This document shows positions 17,178 to 27,487 of a stretch of DNA of 64,000 nucleotides, one piece after another (the first letter of the stretch is position 1; every line of letters begins with the position of its first letter). A program made the translations under genes and the position numbers. Below the pieces are notes generated by a model, which ran no database searches, was not told the DNA's origin, and worked only from the letters and a program-made list of their open reading frames with translations. Source of the stretch: Verrucomicrobiales bacterium (lineage in GTDB: Bacteria > Verrucomicrobiota > Verrucomicrobiia > Limisphaerales > UBA11320); the NCBI GenBank assembly GCA_016793885.1, contig JAEUHE010000133.1, positions 1 to 64,000 of the forward strand. The letters are read 5' to 3'.

Positions 17178-20100
17178 ATGAGAACTTCAACCCTCCTTCT
17201 CTCCGTACTTCTGCTGCAGGCGCAGGTAGCGACGCTGAGACTTCTGGCCCAAGTTCAGGTGCTCGCGCCGCCATTGGAAAGTCCACAGGATCGCACCGTG
17301 TATAATCCTCATTCCTTGCGGGGCCTGCCGTTGTCCACCAACCAGAACGCCACGATTGGGTCCGATGGACGTGCCCCTAGCTTGACCACTCAGATAGCCG
17401 CCCAGCTCACGATCGATCCCGCCACCACCAATCAGTTCGTCAACGCCGCGTGGTTTGGAGCCGTCGCGGCGCCGACCAACTCGGCGGGCCTGGTGGTGGG
17501 CAACCTTGCCGCCAACGCCCTCAATATCGGACTTCCGGCGGCATCCGATGGGACGGTCCTCATGCTGGCAGCGAGGGTGGGGGCCTCCTTTTATGGGGAG
17601 CGCGTCGAGTTTCTCTTTGGCCAGGAAGTCACCCCTCCGACGACCGATGAAGCTGGAAAGGCGCTAGCCGCCAATGCCGCGGCCAGCTATTGGCTCGGCG
17701 AGGCGATCATTCCATCCGATTCTACCAACAAACTTTACTGGAGCCCTCACGCTCGGAAGCTCTATGCCGTCCGTCCCGGGCCGGTCTCGGTGGTGTGGAA
17801 GAAGAGCTCCCCGAACAATGTGGCGCCGGCAGCGGCTGGCAATGTCGGGTTCCTGCTCACCAACGGATTCTATTACACGCTTTGGACGAACAGCTACATT
17901 GTCAGCGGAAGTCCTGTAAAGCCTCCTCGGCAAATCTACTGGACCGAGGGAGTGTTCCGGTCGACCGGAGTTCCCGTTTCCATTCCTCCCTCTCGCATTA
18001 GCGGCGTGGTTGTGGCAGAAACCGACCTGTTTCCGAGGACCGTCCCATCCAGCGCCATCTATCAACCACTGGGGGGAAACAGCGCTGTTGATGGCGCAGC
18101 GCTCGAGACGCGCACGCTCTACCTGGACACCAGTGGCGGGCAGAAATCCCTACGCGCTTACAACATCGAGGGGAGAGGATTCCTCGAGCTGCTCGGGGAT
18201 CTCCGTTCTGACAACACGACCTACGAGTCGCTGGGGGTGGAGATCGTGGATGTCCTGCGGGAACCGGTCCGGCACGATGTGACCATCGAGTTGGGCAATG
18301 AGCTCACCGCATACCCCGGCGGCGCTCCTGACGACGCAGAGCTTCTGCCGCAGGCTTTGATGACCGCGGGCGCCGCGGGGAGTTTCGCCTATCAGCATAG
18401 CATCAGCGGCTCGGACCGCTTTCGTTTCTATGCAAATCGTGAGACCGTCAACCTCAACGACTACCTCCTCCACTGGCTGGAGGAAGGGATCGAGGGCCTC
18501 AGGTGGCCATCTCGACTTGTCCGCTACCATCACGTTTGGCCCAGCAGCGTCTCCGAGTATTCGGCTTTTCTCCGTCCGCGGGTTTCCACGGAGGAAGAAG
18601 CCAAGCTGACCGCCGTGCAACTGCCCTTGGCGAACAGCCCATCCCTGGACTTCCAGGATCCCCTCGACATCCCGCGCGCCAAGCTGACGGAGAGCTTCAA
18701 ATTCTACACGTTCCTGACCCCCGCCCATCCTGCGCATCGATCGCTCTTGCGCTTCACGTCCGGCGACACGGTCCGCTTTGAACGCGTGTTTTCCTGGCTT
18801 GACGACAGTGTTCTCTCCAATCAGTTGGCCGCGTCCGTGGCGGTCAATCTGGATAATTGGAACACAAACTCCAAAACTTTGGTGTGGAACAATAACCTCG
18901 ATCTCCCTCTCGGAGCCACTGACACCGTCGGCGGTGGGCAGATGGGAGGCGGTGGGCCGCGTGTCGTTACGAACCTCAACGCGGTGGTCGGGGAGCGACT
19001 TCATCCTCCGGCGAACGAGGTTGAGGAGCTGGCTGGGTATATCAAGGTGGAGAGAGGTGATTCTTTTCACCCCGGAGCGTATGTGGATCCTTTGGTGAAT
19101 GGGTTTACCCTGGCCAGTCAGGGAGCGATCATTCCCGTCAACGCCATTCCCGCGAGGAATACGCTGGAAGTTTGGTGGTTTCGGAAGCAGGCGGTGGATG
19201 AGAGCAAAGGATTCAAGCCGATCTTCTGGCCTGCGGTGTTCGATCGGCGGACGATCGTGTGGCCCGGTGATGCCACCGAAATCGTCCTCGCGAGCAACAA
19301 GGGCAGCGGCCCTCTTGCCAGCCTGCAAGCCAAGGGCAGCATCTATGTGCAGAACGACCCGATGCTTCCAGGCTACAATCCGAATGAAGAGCATGCCTTG
19401 ATGCAGGGAGGACAGGCCTGGGCTCTGCGCGACGATCTGAACCGAACCAATGCCGCCGGTGGGATTTACACCTCGCATCCCTTCGTGTTGCTCGACTACA
19501 CCGAATCCGATGGGCGTCCCGCTCTCCGAGCCTTCAAGGTAGTTCGGGAGCGCCCCGACCTGGGCCTTGTGTTCCGCTACCTGGTGCCGGCTGGCCAGAT
19601 CCTCCAGCCGCCCATGCCGCTGCCCCTGATGGCGAAGCCCTTGGTGCCAGCTGAGACACCGGGGCTCCCTCCCAAGAGTTTCAACCAAGAGGTGGGGCCT
19701 TGGAAGATCACCGCGGGGACAAAGACCGCGGCCAACGGAGTGGCGACCGAGCTTTGGAGCCTGACCACCGACCTGATCCACGGGTTCGGCACGAACAGCA
19801 CGATTTGGTTGGAGAGCACCGACGGGTCTCAGGCGTTGGGATTCGTGCCAACCGGCGCCACTCTGACGAAGATCAACGGTTTCGTGACGAAGGATCAGCC
19901 GAGGGTGATCACCTCAGTGGGATCCGCCACGGGAGCGCCGGCGGGCTCATCGCGCTGGCGATATGGAGCCGACTTGTCCTCCCTAGCCCTCAACGACCTC
20001 ATCGCCGTGGTGTCTCCGAACACCGGGCAAAGCTGGCGGGGGACGATCAAATCGATCACGCCCACCTTTGTGGAAGTGGAATTCGCGATCCCCACTATCC

Positions 20101-23100
20101 CGAGCGCAGCTCGGAGTGGAAAGCTCGTCCGCCTGAGTGAAACGCAAGCTGCCAGTCAGCTCAATGGCTGGGTGGTGATCACCGAGCGCACGCCGAAGAA
20201 CTTTCCCGACTACTATCCCCAATTCACCTTCAAGGATCGAAAGAACAACGTGTGGATTTACCGCGGACCGCATCTCGCCACCGGAGGATCACCTGAGATG
20301 GTGATGAAGTATTATTACAAGACCTTGCCAGGATTCTTCTTTCCGGGAGAGAACCCTCAGCCCGCGGTAGGAACCATCACTCCTTATCTCCGCCCCTTTG
20401 ACACCGCGAGCCAACAGTATTCGGGCGGCGCGGTCACCGGCGTGCCCGTCGACTTGGGGGGCGGAAACCCCCTGGGCATTGTCTATACCCCGGTATGGCC
20501 CACCGATACGCCAGTGCTCCAGATGGCGGAGACTCTCACCTTGCCGAAACGAGGACTTCCGGCGGTGCGGGGGCAGCGAAGCGCCGAGATCCTCTATCAG
20601 CAATCTCAGGTGGCGGCGAATGATGCGCAAAAGATATCCGCCATTCTTCACGATCCCACCCGACGAAAGATCCACAAGCTTTCGGAGCCGGACGCCACGT
20701 CGGGCCTGACTGGAATTCCCGAGTCGATTCGGACTCAGTCGTCGCGGGGAAAAACCTACTTCCCCAATCTTCCGCCGCATTTGGTGAAACGGTTCTATTT
20801 CGATCCGAACGAGGAGGGAAACGGCGCGCTTGTTTTTGAAGGGGAGTTCGTCGATGCACCTTTGGGCGAGCGCTATCTCTTCCTCAACGTTATGGGCCGC
20901 CAGGATCTGGATGCTATCCAGCAGCTCTGCCTCCAGGGCGACCCGAGAGAGGATGCCTGGAGGACAGCCGTGGACCGCGTGAGCTTTGACTTGGAGAAGT
21001 TCGTTCACAATGATGCCAAGCCGGGAACCTTCAAGCCTGAGAAACTCCGATCGATATCGGCTACTGCCATGGCTCAGATCACAGATGATGACATCGCGGT
21101 GGATTCCTACGCCCTGACGGCCGTCGGGGCTGGAGTGGGCTATGTAAGCCTCCTTTTTGGCAATGGCCTCAACCCTGAGAGAACCCCTCAGGAGGAGCCG
21201 GTCAGCGTTCAAGTTCTCCGGGTGGTCGATACTCTGTATCCCGGGGAGGTTAATGTGGTGGAGTCCGCCAATCCCCTGAGTGAAAGCGTGACAGCCGCGC
21301 AGGTGGTGGATCTTGCCGGAGAGATTGATCGCTACGCTTTTGAGTGGCGGATTGCGGCGCCGGTGGACGGCTTTCCCCCCCCGGTGTATGCAAAGGTTGC
21401 GACTAATCTAATGGCTCCTGATTCTTGGATTCACATCCCATTTCCGCTCGTCAGCGAGACCCCTACGGACAGTTTGGCCATTGGACCTGAACGCAGCTCC
21501 CAGGACTATGCCAACACGGGGGATGCGCCAGCGCTGGCGGTCGTCCAGGGGATTCCTTTCACTGCCAAGGACAATGAGCTCGACGAGCTTCAGTTTGAGG
21601 TGAGCGGCTCGACCCGTTTGGTGGCCGGAAACGAGTTGTCGCTTCGCACGGCCGAAGTCACGACGGTGTTCGGGACCGTGACTCGCGTTACGGGATCTGG
21701 CGGCACACGCAATGTGTTCGTTCAGTTGGAGGAGGATCCGCCGGTCAGCCTGGAGGCTAGCCAGGTGCTGCAGCTTTCGGAGCGCGTGGCGTCGGGCCGT
21801 CCCCAAAGCGTGCTGTGGCGAACCGTGGACATTCCGGCCAATGTGATCTATTCGCAGTACTTGGTCAGCCTGGACTTGGAGGGCTCACTTGGCGCGAAGG
21901 TCTACTTCGACGGACAGCTGGCGGTTACGGCCAACACCGGAATCAGCGATTCTCCAGCCATCGCGATTCCCCAGAGCCTTGACGGCACAGCGCTGCCCCG
22001 GCTGTACCGCATCAGTGCGTCGGCCCTGGCGGGCGGAACTCCGCTTGGGACACTTCGCCGTCATACCGTCGTCGTCGAACTGTATTCGGCGGCGAATCCG
22101 GACGTCGCTCAGGTCTTCAACATCCGCCTGCATGCCTTCCAGGCGCAGGACATCACGGGCGATCAATGGTTGGCGTTGGACTCAAGAAAGCACGAAGACG
22201 GTGTTCGCGCCGTGATGGGCGGCTCGGCGGATGTTCAGGTGCTCTCAGACAACTACCTCATCATGCGCTACAAAACGAAGGATCCTACTCATGCCTCCTT
22301 TAACCTGGGTTGGTCTCAATGGACGGAGCCGATGCTGGTGGAAGGTTGGATCAAGCGGGTTCTCAAGGGGATCAATCCGTTCAATCAGCGGGTGACGGAC
22401 CTGTTTAACAACCAGGTGAACACGGACGTGAGCATCATCTCACAGGCTGGTCCGCGCTGGGAGGGAGACGTCGCCCTGAGTCTCGACAACCTTAACCAGG
22501 CAGGCCTGATCGAGATCTATGAAACCGTGCTGAACCGTGGGAAAATGTTGAGCATCGACTCAGGAATTAACTATGGGCCGGCCAACGATGCTCTCTTGCT
22601 GGCTGCGGGGTACCTCAACGATCTTTACATGCTCCTGGGCAATGAGGCTTGGGCCGATGCTGCCAATCCCACCATCGGGATTGGAACCAAGGACCGCACT
22701 TACGGGGATATCGCGACCGCTCTCTTCTCCTTCAAGGGTCAACAGGCTTCCTTGTTGGATGAAGAACTCGCCCTCCTGCGTGGCCGAGACGACTTCCCGC
22801 TCCCCGGAGTTGAGCTCCGCCCCGTTTACAATCGTCTCGTCTGGAACTACACGCGCGGCATCGACGCGGGAGAAGTCGTCTACGCGCTCAACTACAATAT
22901 CCTGGACCAGAATGCCGATGGCGTGGTGAACGCCGATGATGCGCGCAAGTTGTACCCTCAGGGACACGGGGATGCCTACGGCCATTATCTGACCGCGCTC
23001 ACCGGGTATTACGCCCTGCTCATGGACAATGATTTCGACTGGGTGCCACGTATTGAAGCCGTCACCGTCCTTGGCAAGCCGGTGTCGGTGGACTACCAGG

Positions 23101-25946
23101 ACGAGCGGAAATTTGCTGCCGCCGCGGTCGCGCTGGCCAGAACCGGTCGACAGGTGTTCGACCTGACGTGGCGTCAGGACTATAAGTCGGGGCCAGGCAA
23201 CGGATGGGACCATTTCCATCCCATCCGAACCAATGAGCGTCGCTCCAACCCGCCAGAACCGACGGCTCGTTCCTGGGGAATGGATCACTGGGCTTTCCGC
23301 ACTGGCCAGGGGACGTACCTCCATTGGATCGTGGGCAATTCGACCCTTCCCGATGTGGATCCCGATCCCGACCATGAAGGGATTCAGAAGGTGGACCGAA
23401 CCACGGTGCTCGAACTGACAGAGTTAGCTTCGCTCGCAGCTGGGTTGCAGACGGCGCTCGACAATGCCGAGGCTGGCATGAGCCCGCTTGGGATGCCGGA
23501 GTCAAGCGTGCCCTTCGATCTGAGCCCGACTTCGATCGGGGCGGCCGGAGGGACCACGCATTTTGAGCAGGTTTACGACCGAGCTCGGCTTACGCTCAAC
23601 AATGCGATCTCGGCGTTCGACGATGCCAAGGACGTGACGCGGCTATTACGGTCGGAACAGGACTCGCTGGCGGACCTGCAGGCCACGGTGGCTCGCCAGG
23701 AGCTAGCCTACGAAAACTCTCTGATCGAGATTTACGGAACACCCTACGCGGATGACATCGGTGCGGGCAGACTCTACAAGCAGGGCTATACCGGTCCTGA
23801 TCTGGTGCACTACAGCTATGTGGATTTTCCGGAGATTCAGTTTCCTGAACTCTGGAACCATACTGAGACCCGGGAATACCTCATCGACATCCAGAACTTT
23901 CCGGAGGACTTCACCGTTCGGAACCAGCTGCTCAAGGATTTCAACTTTCTCGTGAAATCGGATGATTCTGCGAACTACACCACGAACCTCTACATCAAGC
24001 ACGTCCTGAGCGACCTGGGCCCGTTCCGCAAACCGGACGCTTGGAATGGCCGTCGTCTCGCTCCGGGCAAGATGCAGCAAGCCATCTCGGACATGATTCA
24101 CGCGCGTGCCCGTCTGAAGCAGGTGCTTTATGACAACTACGGAGGCAAAGCCGACTTAGACAAGGCTATCCGCCTCTTTGAATCCCAGACGGCCACCAGC
24201 CTTGCCGTGCTGGACAAGGAAAAGGACAACGTGGACCGCGACAAAACCATCGCCGATTTGCAGACAGTCTATGAGTTTGTCAATCAGAGCATGGACTACG
24301 CTGCCAATGTGGCGCAGGAGGCGAAGGATTTGCTTGGTGATGCAACGTCAGTCATGGGGATCGTTGGAGTGGACAATGGTGGTGATTGGGGAAAGTTCGC
24401 GATCATGACGCCCTACGTTCTTGCCCAGGTCGCCAAGTTGACGGCCTGGAGCGCAGGTCTTCTGGCGTTCGGCGGACTGCAGGGCGGGATCATCGAGCGC
24501 CGGGACGACACCTACAAGGCGACGAAACAGATTCTCGAGCTGCAAGTGGACCAAGGCACTAAGGATGCCGCCTACCAGCTGTTTCTGCAGATGGAACAGA
24601 TCCAAGCCGCTCTGGACACGATCAACTTGCGTTTGCGAGAGTTCGACGACGCCGAGCGGCGCATTCGCTCCCTCGAGGCTGAAGGCCTTCGCATTCTCAC
24701 CGAGCGGGAATCGGTCAGGAAGCGCACCGCGGCGGTCATTCAAGGATTCCGGGTGCGTGATGCTGCATTCCGAATCTTCCGGAATGAGAAGCTCGAACGA
24801 TACAAGACGATGTTCGACCTTGCCTCTCGCTACTCATTCATGGCCGCCCAGGCCTTCGATTATGAGACGGGCCTGCTCCATACCCAGCAGGGCAAGGAGT
24901 TCATCCAGCGCATCGTTCGATCCCGCGCCTTGGGGGCGATGAAGGATGGCGCGCCAGTGTTCGCCGGCAGCAACACCGGGGATCCTGGGCTCTCCAGCGC
25001 GATGGCCGAGATGCACGCGGACTGGCAGGTGCTCAGGGGGCGGCTGGGCTTCAATAATCCGGACGCTTACGGCACCACGGCTTCGCTTCGTCGGGAGCAT
25101 TTCCGCATCGATTCCGGAACGGAGGGCCAGGATAGCTGGAAGGACGTGCTCCTGCGAGCCCGTCGGGCCAATCTGCTGGATGACGAGGATGTGCGGCGTC
25201 AATGCATGCAGATCGGCTCCCGGGATGGGCTGCCAGTTCCTGGCATAGTCCTTGAATTCAGCACCACTATCGCCGATGGCGTGAATCTGTTCGGGAAGCC
25301 CCTCTCTCCCAGAGATCACGCGTTTAGTCCGAGCTCCTTTGCGACCAAAATCTTCGCCATGGGGGTCGCGCTGGAAGGCTACCAAGGAATGGATGACCCC
25401 TCCGCGAACGGGAATGCTGTTTCCGCCGCCGGGGCCTCCTCTCCCGCCGATCCGTCCCTCTCCCTCCTGGATCCGACGGCTCTGTCCGCCACACCGTACG
25501 TCTATCTCATTCCGGTAGGCGTCGATTCCATGCGCAGTCCGCCGCTAGGCGACGTCAGCGTGGTGCGCACCTGGAGCATCAACGATGTGAGCATTCCATT
25601 GCCGTTCAACATAGGGGCTTCGGACTTCTCCACGAAGTCGTTCTGGACCTCCAGCGACTCGCTGACCGAACCGCTGTTCGACGTGCGCAAGCATCAGGCC
25701 TTCCGTCCGGTGTCCTCGGCGAATCTCTTCGGGTCGGTTCTGGTCTACACCGGTGCGGGCCAGTTGGGCCGCTCGCAATATACGAACAGCCGCTTGATCG
25801 GACGCTCCGCCTGGAACAGCAAGTGGAAGCTGGTGATTCCGGGTCGAACACTCCTACAGGACCCGAATGAAGGACTGGATCGACTCACGCAATCGTTGAA
25901 GGATGTGAAGCTGTTCTTCCACACGTATTCTTACTCGGGAAATTGA
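17178..25946 (+). CDS. 2922-residue exported giant with TcA-like C-terminal part
   Basis: Very large exported protein (signal peptide MRTSTLLLSVLLLQAQV to about residue 25). Residues about 30-1600 are beta-rich with no family I recognise. Around 1690-1950 is a helical region with LNDLYMLLGNEAWADA and a dockerin/EF-hand-like calcium loop DQNADGVVNADD (1910-1921). From about 2131 long amphipathic helices run to a glycine-rich hydrophobic segment (about 2385-2436: VMGIVGVDNGGDWGK, then PYVLAQVAKLTAWSAGLLAFG). A second long coiled coil follows, then YKTMFDLASRYSFMAAQAF (2542-2560) and a beta-rich C terminus ending DVKLFFHTYSYSGN. This order resembles the pore and TcB-binding region of Tc toxin A subunits. 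The resemblance is from memory and not aligned. Known TcA proteins lack Sec signals, so this would be an unusual relative. Confidence 0.7.
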   Translation: MRTSTLLLSVLLLQAQVATLRLLAQVQVLAPPLESPQDRTVYNPHSLRGLPLSTNQNATIGSDGRAPSLTTQIAAQLTIDPATTNQFVNAAWFGAVAAPTNSAGLVVGNLAANALNIGLPAASDGTVLMLAARVGASFYGERVEFLFGQEVTPPTTDEAGKALAANAAASYWLGEAIIPSDSTNKLYWSPHARKLYAVRPGPVSVVWKKSSPNNVAPAAAGNVGFLLTNGFYYTLWTNSYIVSGSPVKPPRQIYWTEGVFRSTGVPVSIPPSRISGVVVAETDLFPRTVPSSAIYQPLGGNSAVDGAALETRTLYLDTSGGQKSLRAYNIEGRGFLELLGDLRSDNTTYESLGVEIVDVLREPVRHDVTIELGNELTAYPGGAPDDAELLPQALMTAGAAGSFAYQHSISGSDRFRFYANRETVNLNDYLLHWLEEGIEGLRWPSRLVRYHHVWPSSVSEYSAFLRPRVSTEEEAKLTAVQLPLANSPSLDFQDPLDIPRAKLTESFKFYTFLTPAHPAHRSLLRFTSGDTVRFERVFSWLDDSVLSNQLAASVAVNLDNWNTNSKTLVWNNNLDLPLGATDTVGGGQMGGGGPRVVTNLNAVVGERLHPPANEVEELAGYIKVERGDSFHPGAYVDPLVNGFTLASQGAIIPVNAIPARNTLEVWWFRKQAVDESKGFKPIFWPAVFDRRTIVWPGDATEIVLASNKGSGPLASLQAKGSIYVQNDPMLPGYNPNEEHALMQGGQAWALRDDLNRTNAAGGIYTSHPFVLLDYTESDGRPALRAFKVVRERPDLGLVFRYLVPAGQILQPPMPLPLMAKPLVPAETPGLPPKSFNQEVGPWKITAGTKTAANGVATELWSLTTDLIHGFGTNSTIWLESTDGSQALGFVPTGATLTKINGFVTKDQPRVITSVGSATGAPAGSSRWRYGADLSSLALNDLIAVVSPNTGQSWRGTIKSITPTFVEVEFAIPTIPSAARSGKLVRLSETQAASQLNGWVVITERTPKNFPDYYPQFTFKDRKNNVWIYRGPHLATGGSPEMVMKYYYKTLPGFFFPGENPQPAVGTITPYLRPFDTASQQYSGGAVTGVPVDLGGGNPLGIVYTPVWPTDTPVLQMAETLTLPKRGLPAVRGQRSAEILYQQSQVAANDAQKISAILHDPTRRKIHKLSEPDATSGLTGIPESIRTQSSRGKTYFPNLPPHLVKRFYFDPNEEGNGALVFEGEFVDAPLGERYLFLNVMGRQDLDAIQQLCLQGDPREDAWRTAVDRVSFDLEKFVHNDAKPGTFKPEKLRSISATAMAQITDDDIAVDSYALTAVGAGVGYVSLLFGNGLNPERTPQEEPVSVQVLRVVDTLYPGEVNVVESANPLSESVTAAQVVDLAGEIDRYAFEWRIAAPVDGFPPPVYAKVATNLMAPDSWIHIPFPLVSETPTDSLAIGPERSSQDYANTGDAPALAVVQGIPFTAKDNELDELQFEVSGSTRLVAGNELSLRTAEVTTVFGTVTRVTGSGGTRNVFVQLEEDPPVSLEASQVLQLSERVASGRPQSVLWRTVDIPANVIYSQYLVSLDLEGSLGAKVYFDGQLAVTANTGISDSPAIAIPQSLDGTALPRLYRISASALAGGTPLGTLRRHTVVVELYSAANPDVAQVFNIRLHAFQAQDITGDQWLALDSRKHEDGVRAVMGGSADVQVLSDNYLIMRYKTKDPTHASFNLGWSQWTEPMLVEGWIKRVLKGINPFNQRVTDLFNNQVNTDVSIISQAGPRWEGDVALSLDNLNQAGLIEIYETVLNRGKMLSIDSGINYGPANDALLLAAGYLNDLYMLLGNEAWADAANPTIGIGTKDRTYGDIATALFSFKGQQASLLDEELALLRGRDDFPLPGVELRPVYNRLVWNYTRGIDAGEVVYALNYNILDQNADGVVNADDARKLYPQGHGDAYGHYLTALTGYYALLMDNDFDWVPRIEAVTVLGKPVSVDYQDERKFAAAAVALARTGRQVFDLTWRQDYKSGPGNGWDHFHPIRTNERRSNPPEPTARSWGMDHWAFRTGQGTYLHWIVGNSTLPDVDPDPDHEGIQKVDRTTVLELTELASLAAGLQTALDNAEAGMSPLGMPESSVPFDLSPTSIGAAGGTTHFEQVYDRARLTLNNAISAFDDAKDVTRLLRSEQDSLADLQATVARQELAYENSLIEIYGTPYADDIGAGRLYKQGYTGPDLVHYSYVDFPEIQFPELWNHTETREYLIDIQNFPEDFTVRNQLLKDFNFLVKSDDSANYTTNLYIKHVLSDLGPFRKPDAWNGRRLAPGKMQQAISDMIHARARLKQVLYDNYGGKADLDKAIRLFESQTATSLAVLDKEKDNVDRDKTIADLQTVYEFVNQSMDYAANVAQEAKDLLGDATSVMGIVGVDNGGDWGKFAIMTPYVLAQVAKLTAWSAGLLAFGGLQGGIIERRDDTYKATKQILELQVDQGTKDAAYQLFLQMEQIQAALDTINLRLREFDDAERRIRSLEAEGLRILTERESVRKRTAAVIQGFRVRDAAFRIFRNEKLERYKTMFDLASRYSFMAAQAFDYETGLLHTQQGKEFIQRIVRSRALGAMKDGAPVFAGSNTGDPGLSSAMAEMHADWQVLRGRLGFNNPDAYGTTASLRREHFRIDSGTEGQDSWKDVLLRARRANLLDDEDVRRQCMQIGSRDGLPVPGIVLEFSTTIADGVNLFGKPLSPRDHAFSPSSFATKIFAMGVALEGYQGMDDPSANGNAVSAAGASSPADPSLSLLDPTALSATPYVYLIPVGVDSMRSPPLGDVSVVRTWSINDVSIPLPFNIGASDFSTKSFWTSSDSLTEPLFDVRKHQAFRPVSSANLFGSVLVYTGAGQLGRSQYTNSRLIGRSAWNSKWKLVIPGRTLLQDPNEGLDRLTQSLKDVKLFFHTYSYSGN

Positions 25947-25971
25947 GGTTTAGCCATCGGAGACCGTCCTT

Positions 25972-26823
25972 ATGCAAATTGACTCAACAATCCGGAAACA
26001 ACTGGCGATGGTGGGGTGGCTTCTTGCGAGTGTGTGCGCCCTAACTGCCTATCCTCCCGCTCCGCATCACGTGCTGTTTGGTTTGGTGCGAGATGAATTC
26101 GGAACTCCACTCAACACTGTCGGAGGGGAGGTCATCCTGGAAGCGACCTCGGGAGTGCTGGTGAGGGGGGAGATTGGCGCTAAGGAGCCCGGGGTGAACT
26201 TCCGCCTTCCCGTGAGAATGGATGCCGGCCTCACGGCGGATCTTTACAAGCCGACTGCGCTTCGTCCGACCGTCCCATTCAAGGTGAAAGTTCGCATCGG
26301 CCGCGTCACTTATCTGCCCATCGAGATGCGTGGGGACTATTCAAAACTGGGCCTGCCGGGGGAGGAGACTCGGCTGGATCTGACCTTGGGAGAGGATTCC
26401 GACGGCGATGGATTGCCAGACACTTGGGAGCGGTCGCTTATCGTCAAATCCGGAGGTGGACGCACTCTGATGGATGTTCGCCCCACGGATGATCTGGACG
26501 GTGACGGTCTGAGCAACCTGCAGGAGTATCTGGCGGGTACTTACGCATTCGACAGCAAGAACGGACTCGCACTCAAAGCCATCGCCGCAGGCGGAGACGA
26601 GCCGCTCTTGGAATTCGTGGCTGTTCGAGGCCGGAGTTACAGCATCCTGAGCTCACCGGATTTTTCAAATTGGACCGTTTTGGCTTTCACCATCCCGGCC
26701 AATGGCCCCAGCTCCCCAGAACTCTCCACCTACCGCTCAGAGGATGTCCGGCTCGTGCGGGTGAAAGTGAAGCCTCCTGGCGAGGCCCAAGTGATGAAGT
26801 TTTTCAAACTGATGGCCCAATAG
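25972..26823 (+). CDS. Exported protein with DxDGDGL calcium loops
   Basis: Exported protein of 283 residues (signal peptide to about residue 25, LTAYPPAP). The N-terminal part has beta-sandwich wording (HHVLFGLVRDEFGTPL, VEV-type strands) like a carboxypeptidase-regulatory or Ig-like domain. Two thrombospondin type-3-like calcium loops follow: DSDGDGLPDTWE and DLDGDGLSNLQEYLAGT, at about residues 142-188. The C terminus is a verrucomicrobial Ig-like module with SYSILSSPDFSNWT and ends FFKLMAQ. The gene begins 25 bp after the giant protein and ends 7 bp before the next gene, so it belongs to the same transcript. It may be a calcium-stabilised accessory subunit. No enzymatic motif is seen. Confidence 0.75.
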   Translation: MQIDSTIRKQLAMVGWLLASVCALTAYPPAPHHVLFGLVRDEFGTPLNTVGGEVILEATSGVLVRGEIGAKEPGVNFRLPVRMDAGLTADLYKPTALRPTVPFKVKVRIGRVTYLPIEMRGDYSKLGLPGEETRLDLTLGEDSDGDGLPDTWERSLIVKSGGGRTLMDVRPTDDLDGDGLSNLQEYLAGTYAFDSKNGLALKAIAAGGDEPLLEFVAVRGRSYSILSSPDFSNWTVLAFTIPANGPSSPELSTYRSEDVRLVRVKVKPPGEAQVMKFFKLMAQ

Positions 26824-26830
26824 GACGATT

Positions 26831-27475
26831 ATGAAAGCGCCTCGTGCTGTCGTTCTGATGGGTGCCCGTCCCAGGAGGTTAGCCGTCTGGTTGGCGGTGT
26901 CCTGTTGTTTGATGGTGTTGGCGGTGCTCGTGGTCTGGACGGATCGGTTCTCTAATCCCCATCCTGCCACCTTGACCCAGGCCGAGCTGTCACAGCTGGC
27001 GCTGCGAGAGGGCCGGCTGTATCAGGAGGGGGCGGCGGACCCGTTCTCCGGGTTTGTCACGGATCACTATCCGGACGGAACCATGAAATCGCGTTCGCGG
27101 GTGGTGGCGGGAAAGCTGCATGGGATGTCCGAAGGTTGGGCTACCAATGCCCAACTCGTCGTGCGTGAATTCTTTAGGGAGGGCGTGTCTCATGGCGTGC
27201 GCACGAAATGGCATCCTAACGGATGCATTCTCTCTGAGGCAACGATCGTGGAAGGGAAGCTTGAGGGTACTTTTAGGCGTTGGCATGAGAATGGTGTTCT
27301 GGCTGAGATGATTCCGATGAAAAAGGATGCTCCGGATGGGCAATTGCGTTCCTATTACCGCAGCGGCTCGCCCAAGGCACTCGTGACGATCAGTAATGGA
27401 GTGGTTCTCACCCGAAAGGCCTGGAAGGACGGAGAGAGGCGCGAGGTGGCTATGAGCAGATCTCAGGCGAACTAA
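26831..27475 (+). CDS. Membrane-anchored MORN/YwqK-type repeat protein
   Basis: Protein of 214 residues with an N-terminal hydrophobic anchor (LAVWLAVSCCLMVLAVLVVW, residues about 17-36). The rest consists of about five MORN_2/YwqK-like repeats of 22-24 residues, each with a Y/F-x-x-G-x-(L/M/H) core: HYPDGTMKS, KLHGMSEGW, FFREGVSHGVRTKWHPNG, KLEGTFRRWHENG and YYRSGSPKA. YwqK-family proteins are often annotated as immunity or antitoxin partners, and MORN repeats generally bind lipid or protein. Placed seven bases after the calcium-loop gene and downstream of the giant protein, it could protect the producing cell or tether the complex. Both ideas are inference. Confidence 0.8.
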   Translation: MKAPRAVVLMGARPRRLAVWLAVSCCLMVLAVLVVWTDRFSNPHPATLTQAELSQLALREGRLYQEGAADPFSGFVTDHYPDGTMKSRSRVVAGKLHGMSEGWATNAQLVVREFFREGVSHGVRTKWHPNGCILSEATIVEGKLEGTFRRWHENGVLAEMIPMKKDAPDGQLRSYYRSGSPKALVTISNGVVLTRKAWKDGERREVAMSRSQAN

Positions 27476-27487
27476 GAACCCCTTGTC

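Noticed and set aside
18150-19781. Open frame of 543 codons on the minus strand inside the giant gene
   Set aside because: It is a shadow of the GC-rich giant coding sequence: composition is rich in Arg/His/Gly/Gln, there are no domain motifs, and the plus-strand protein has a signal peptide and coherent domains.
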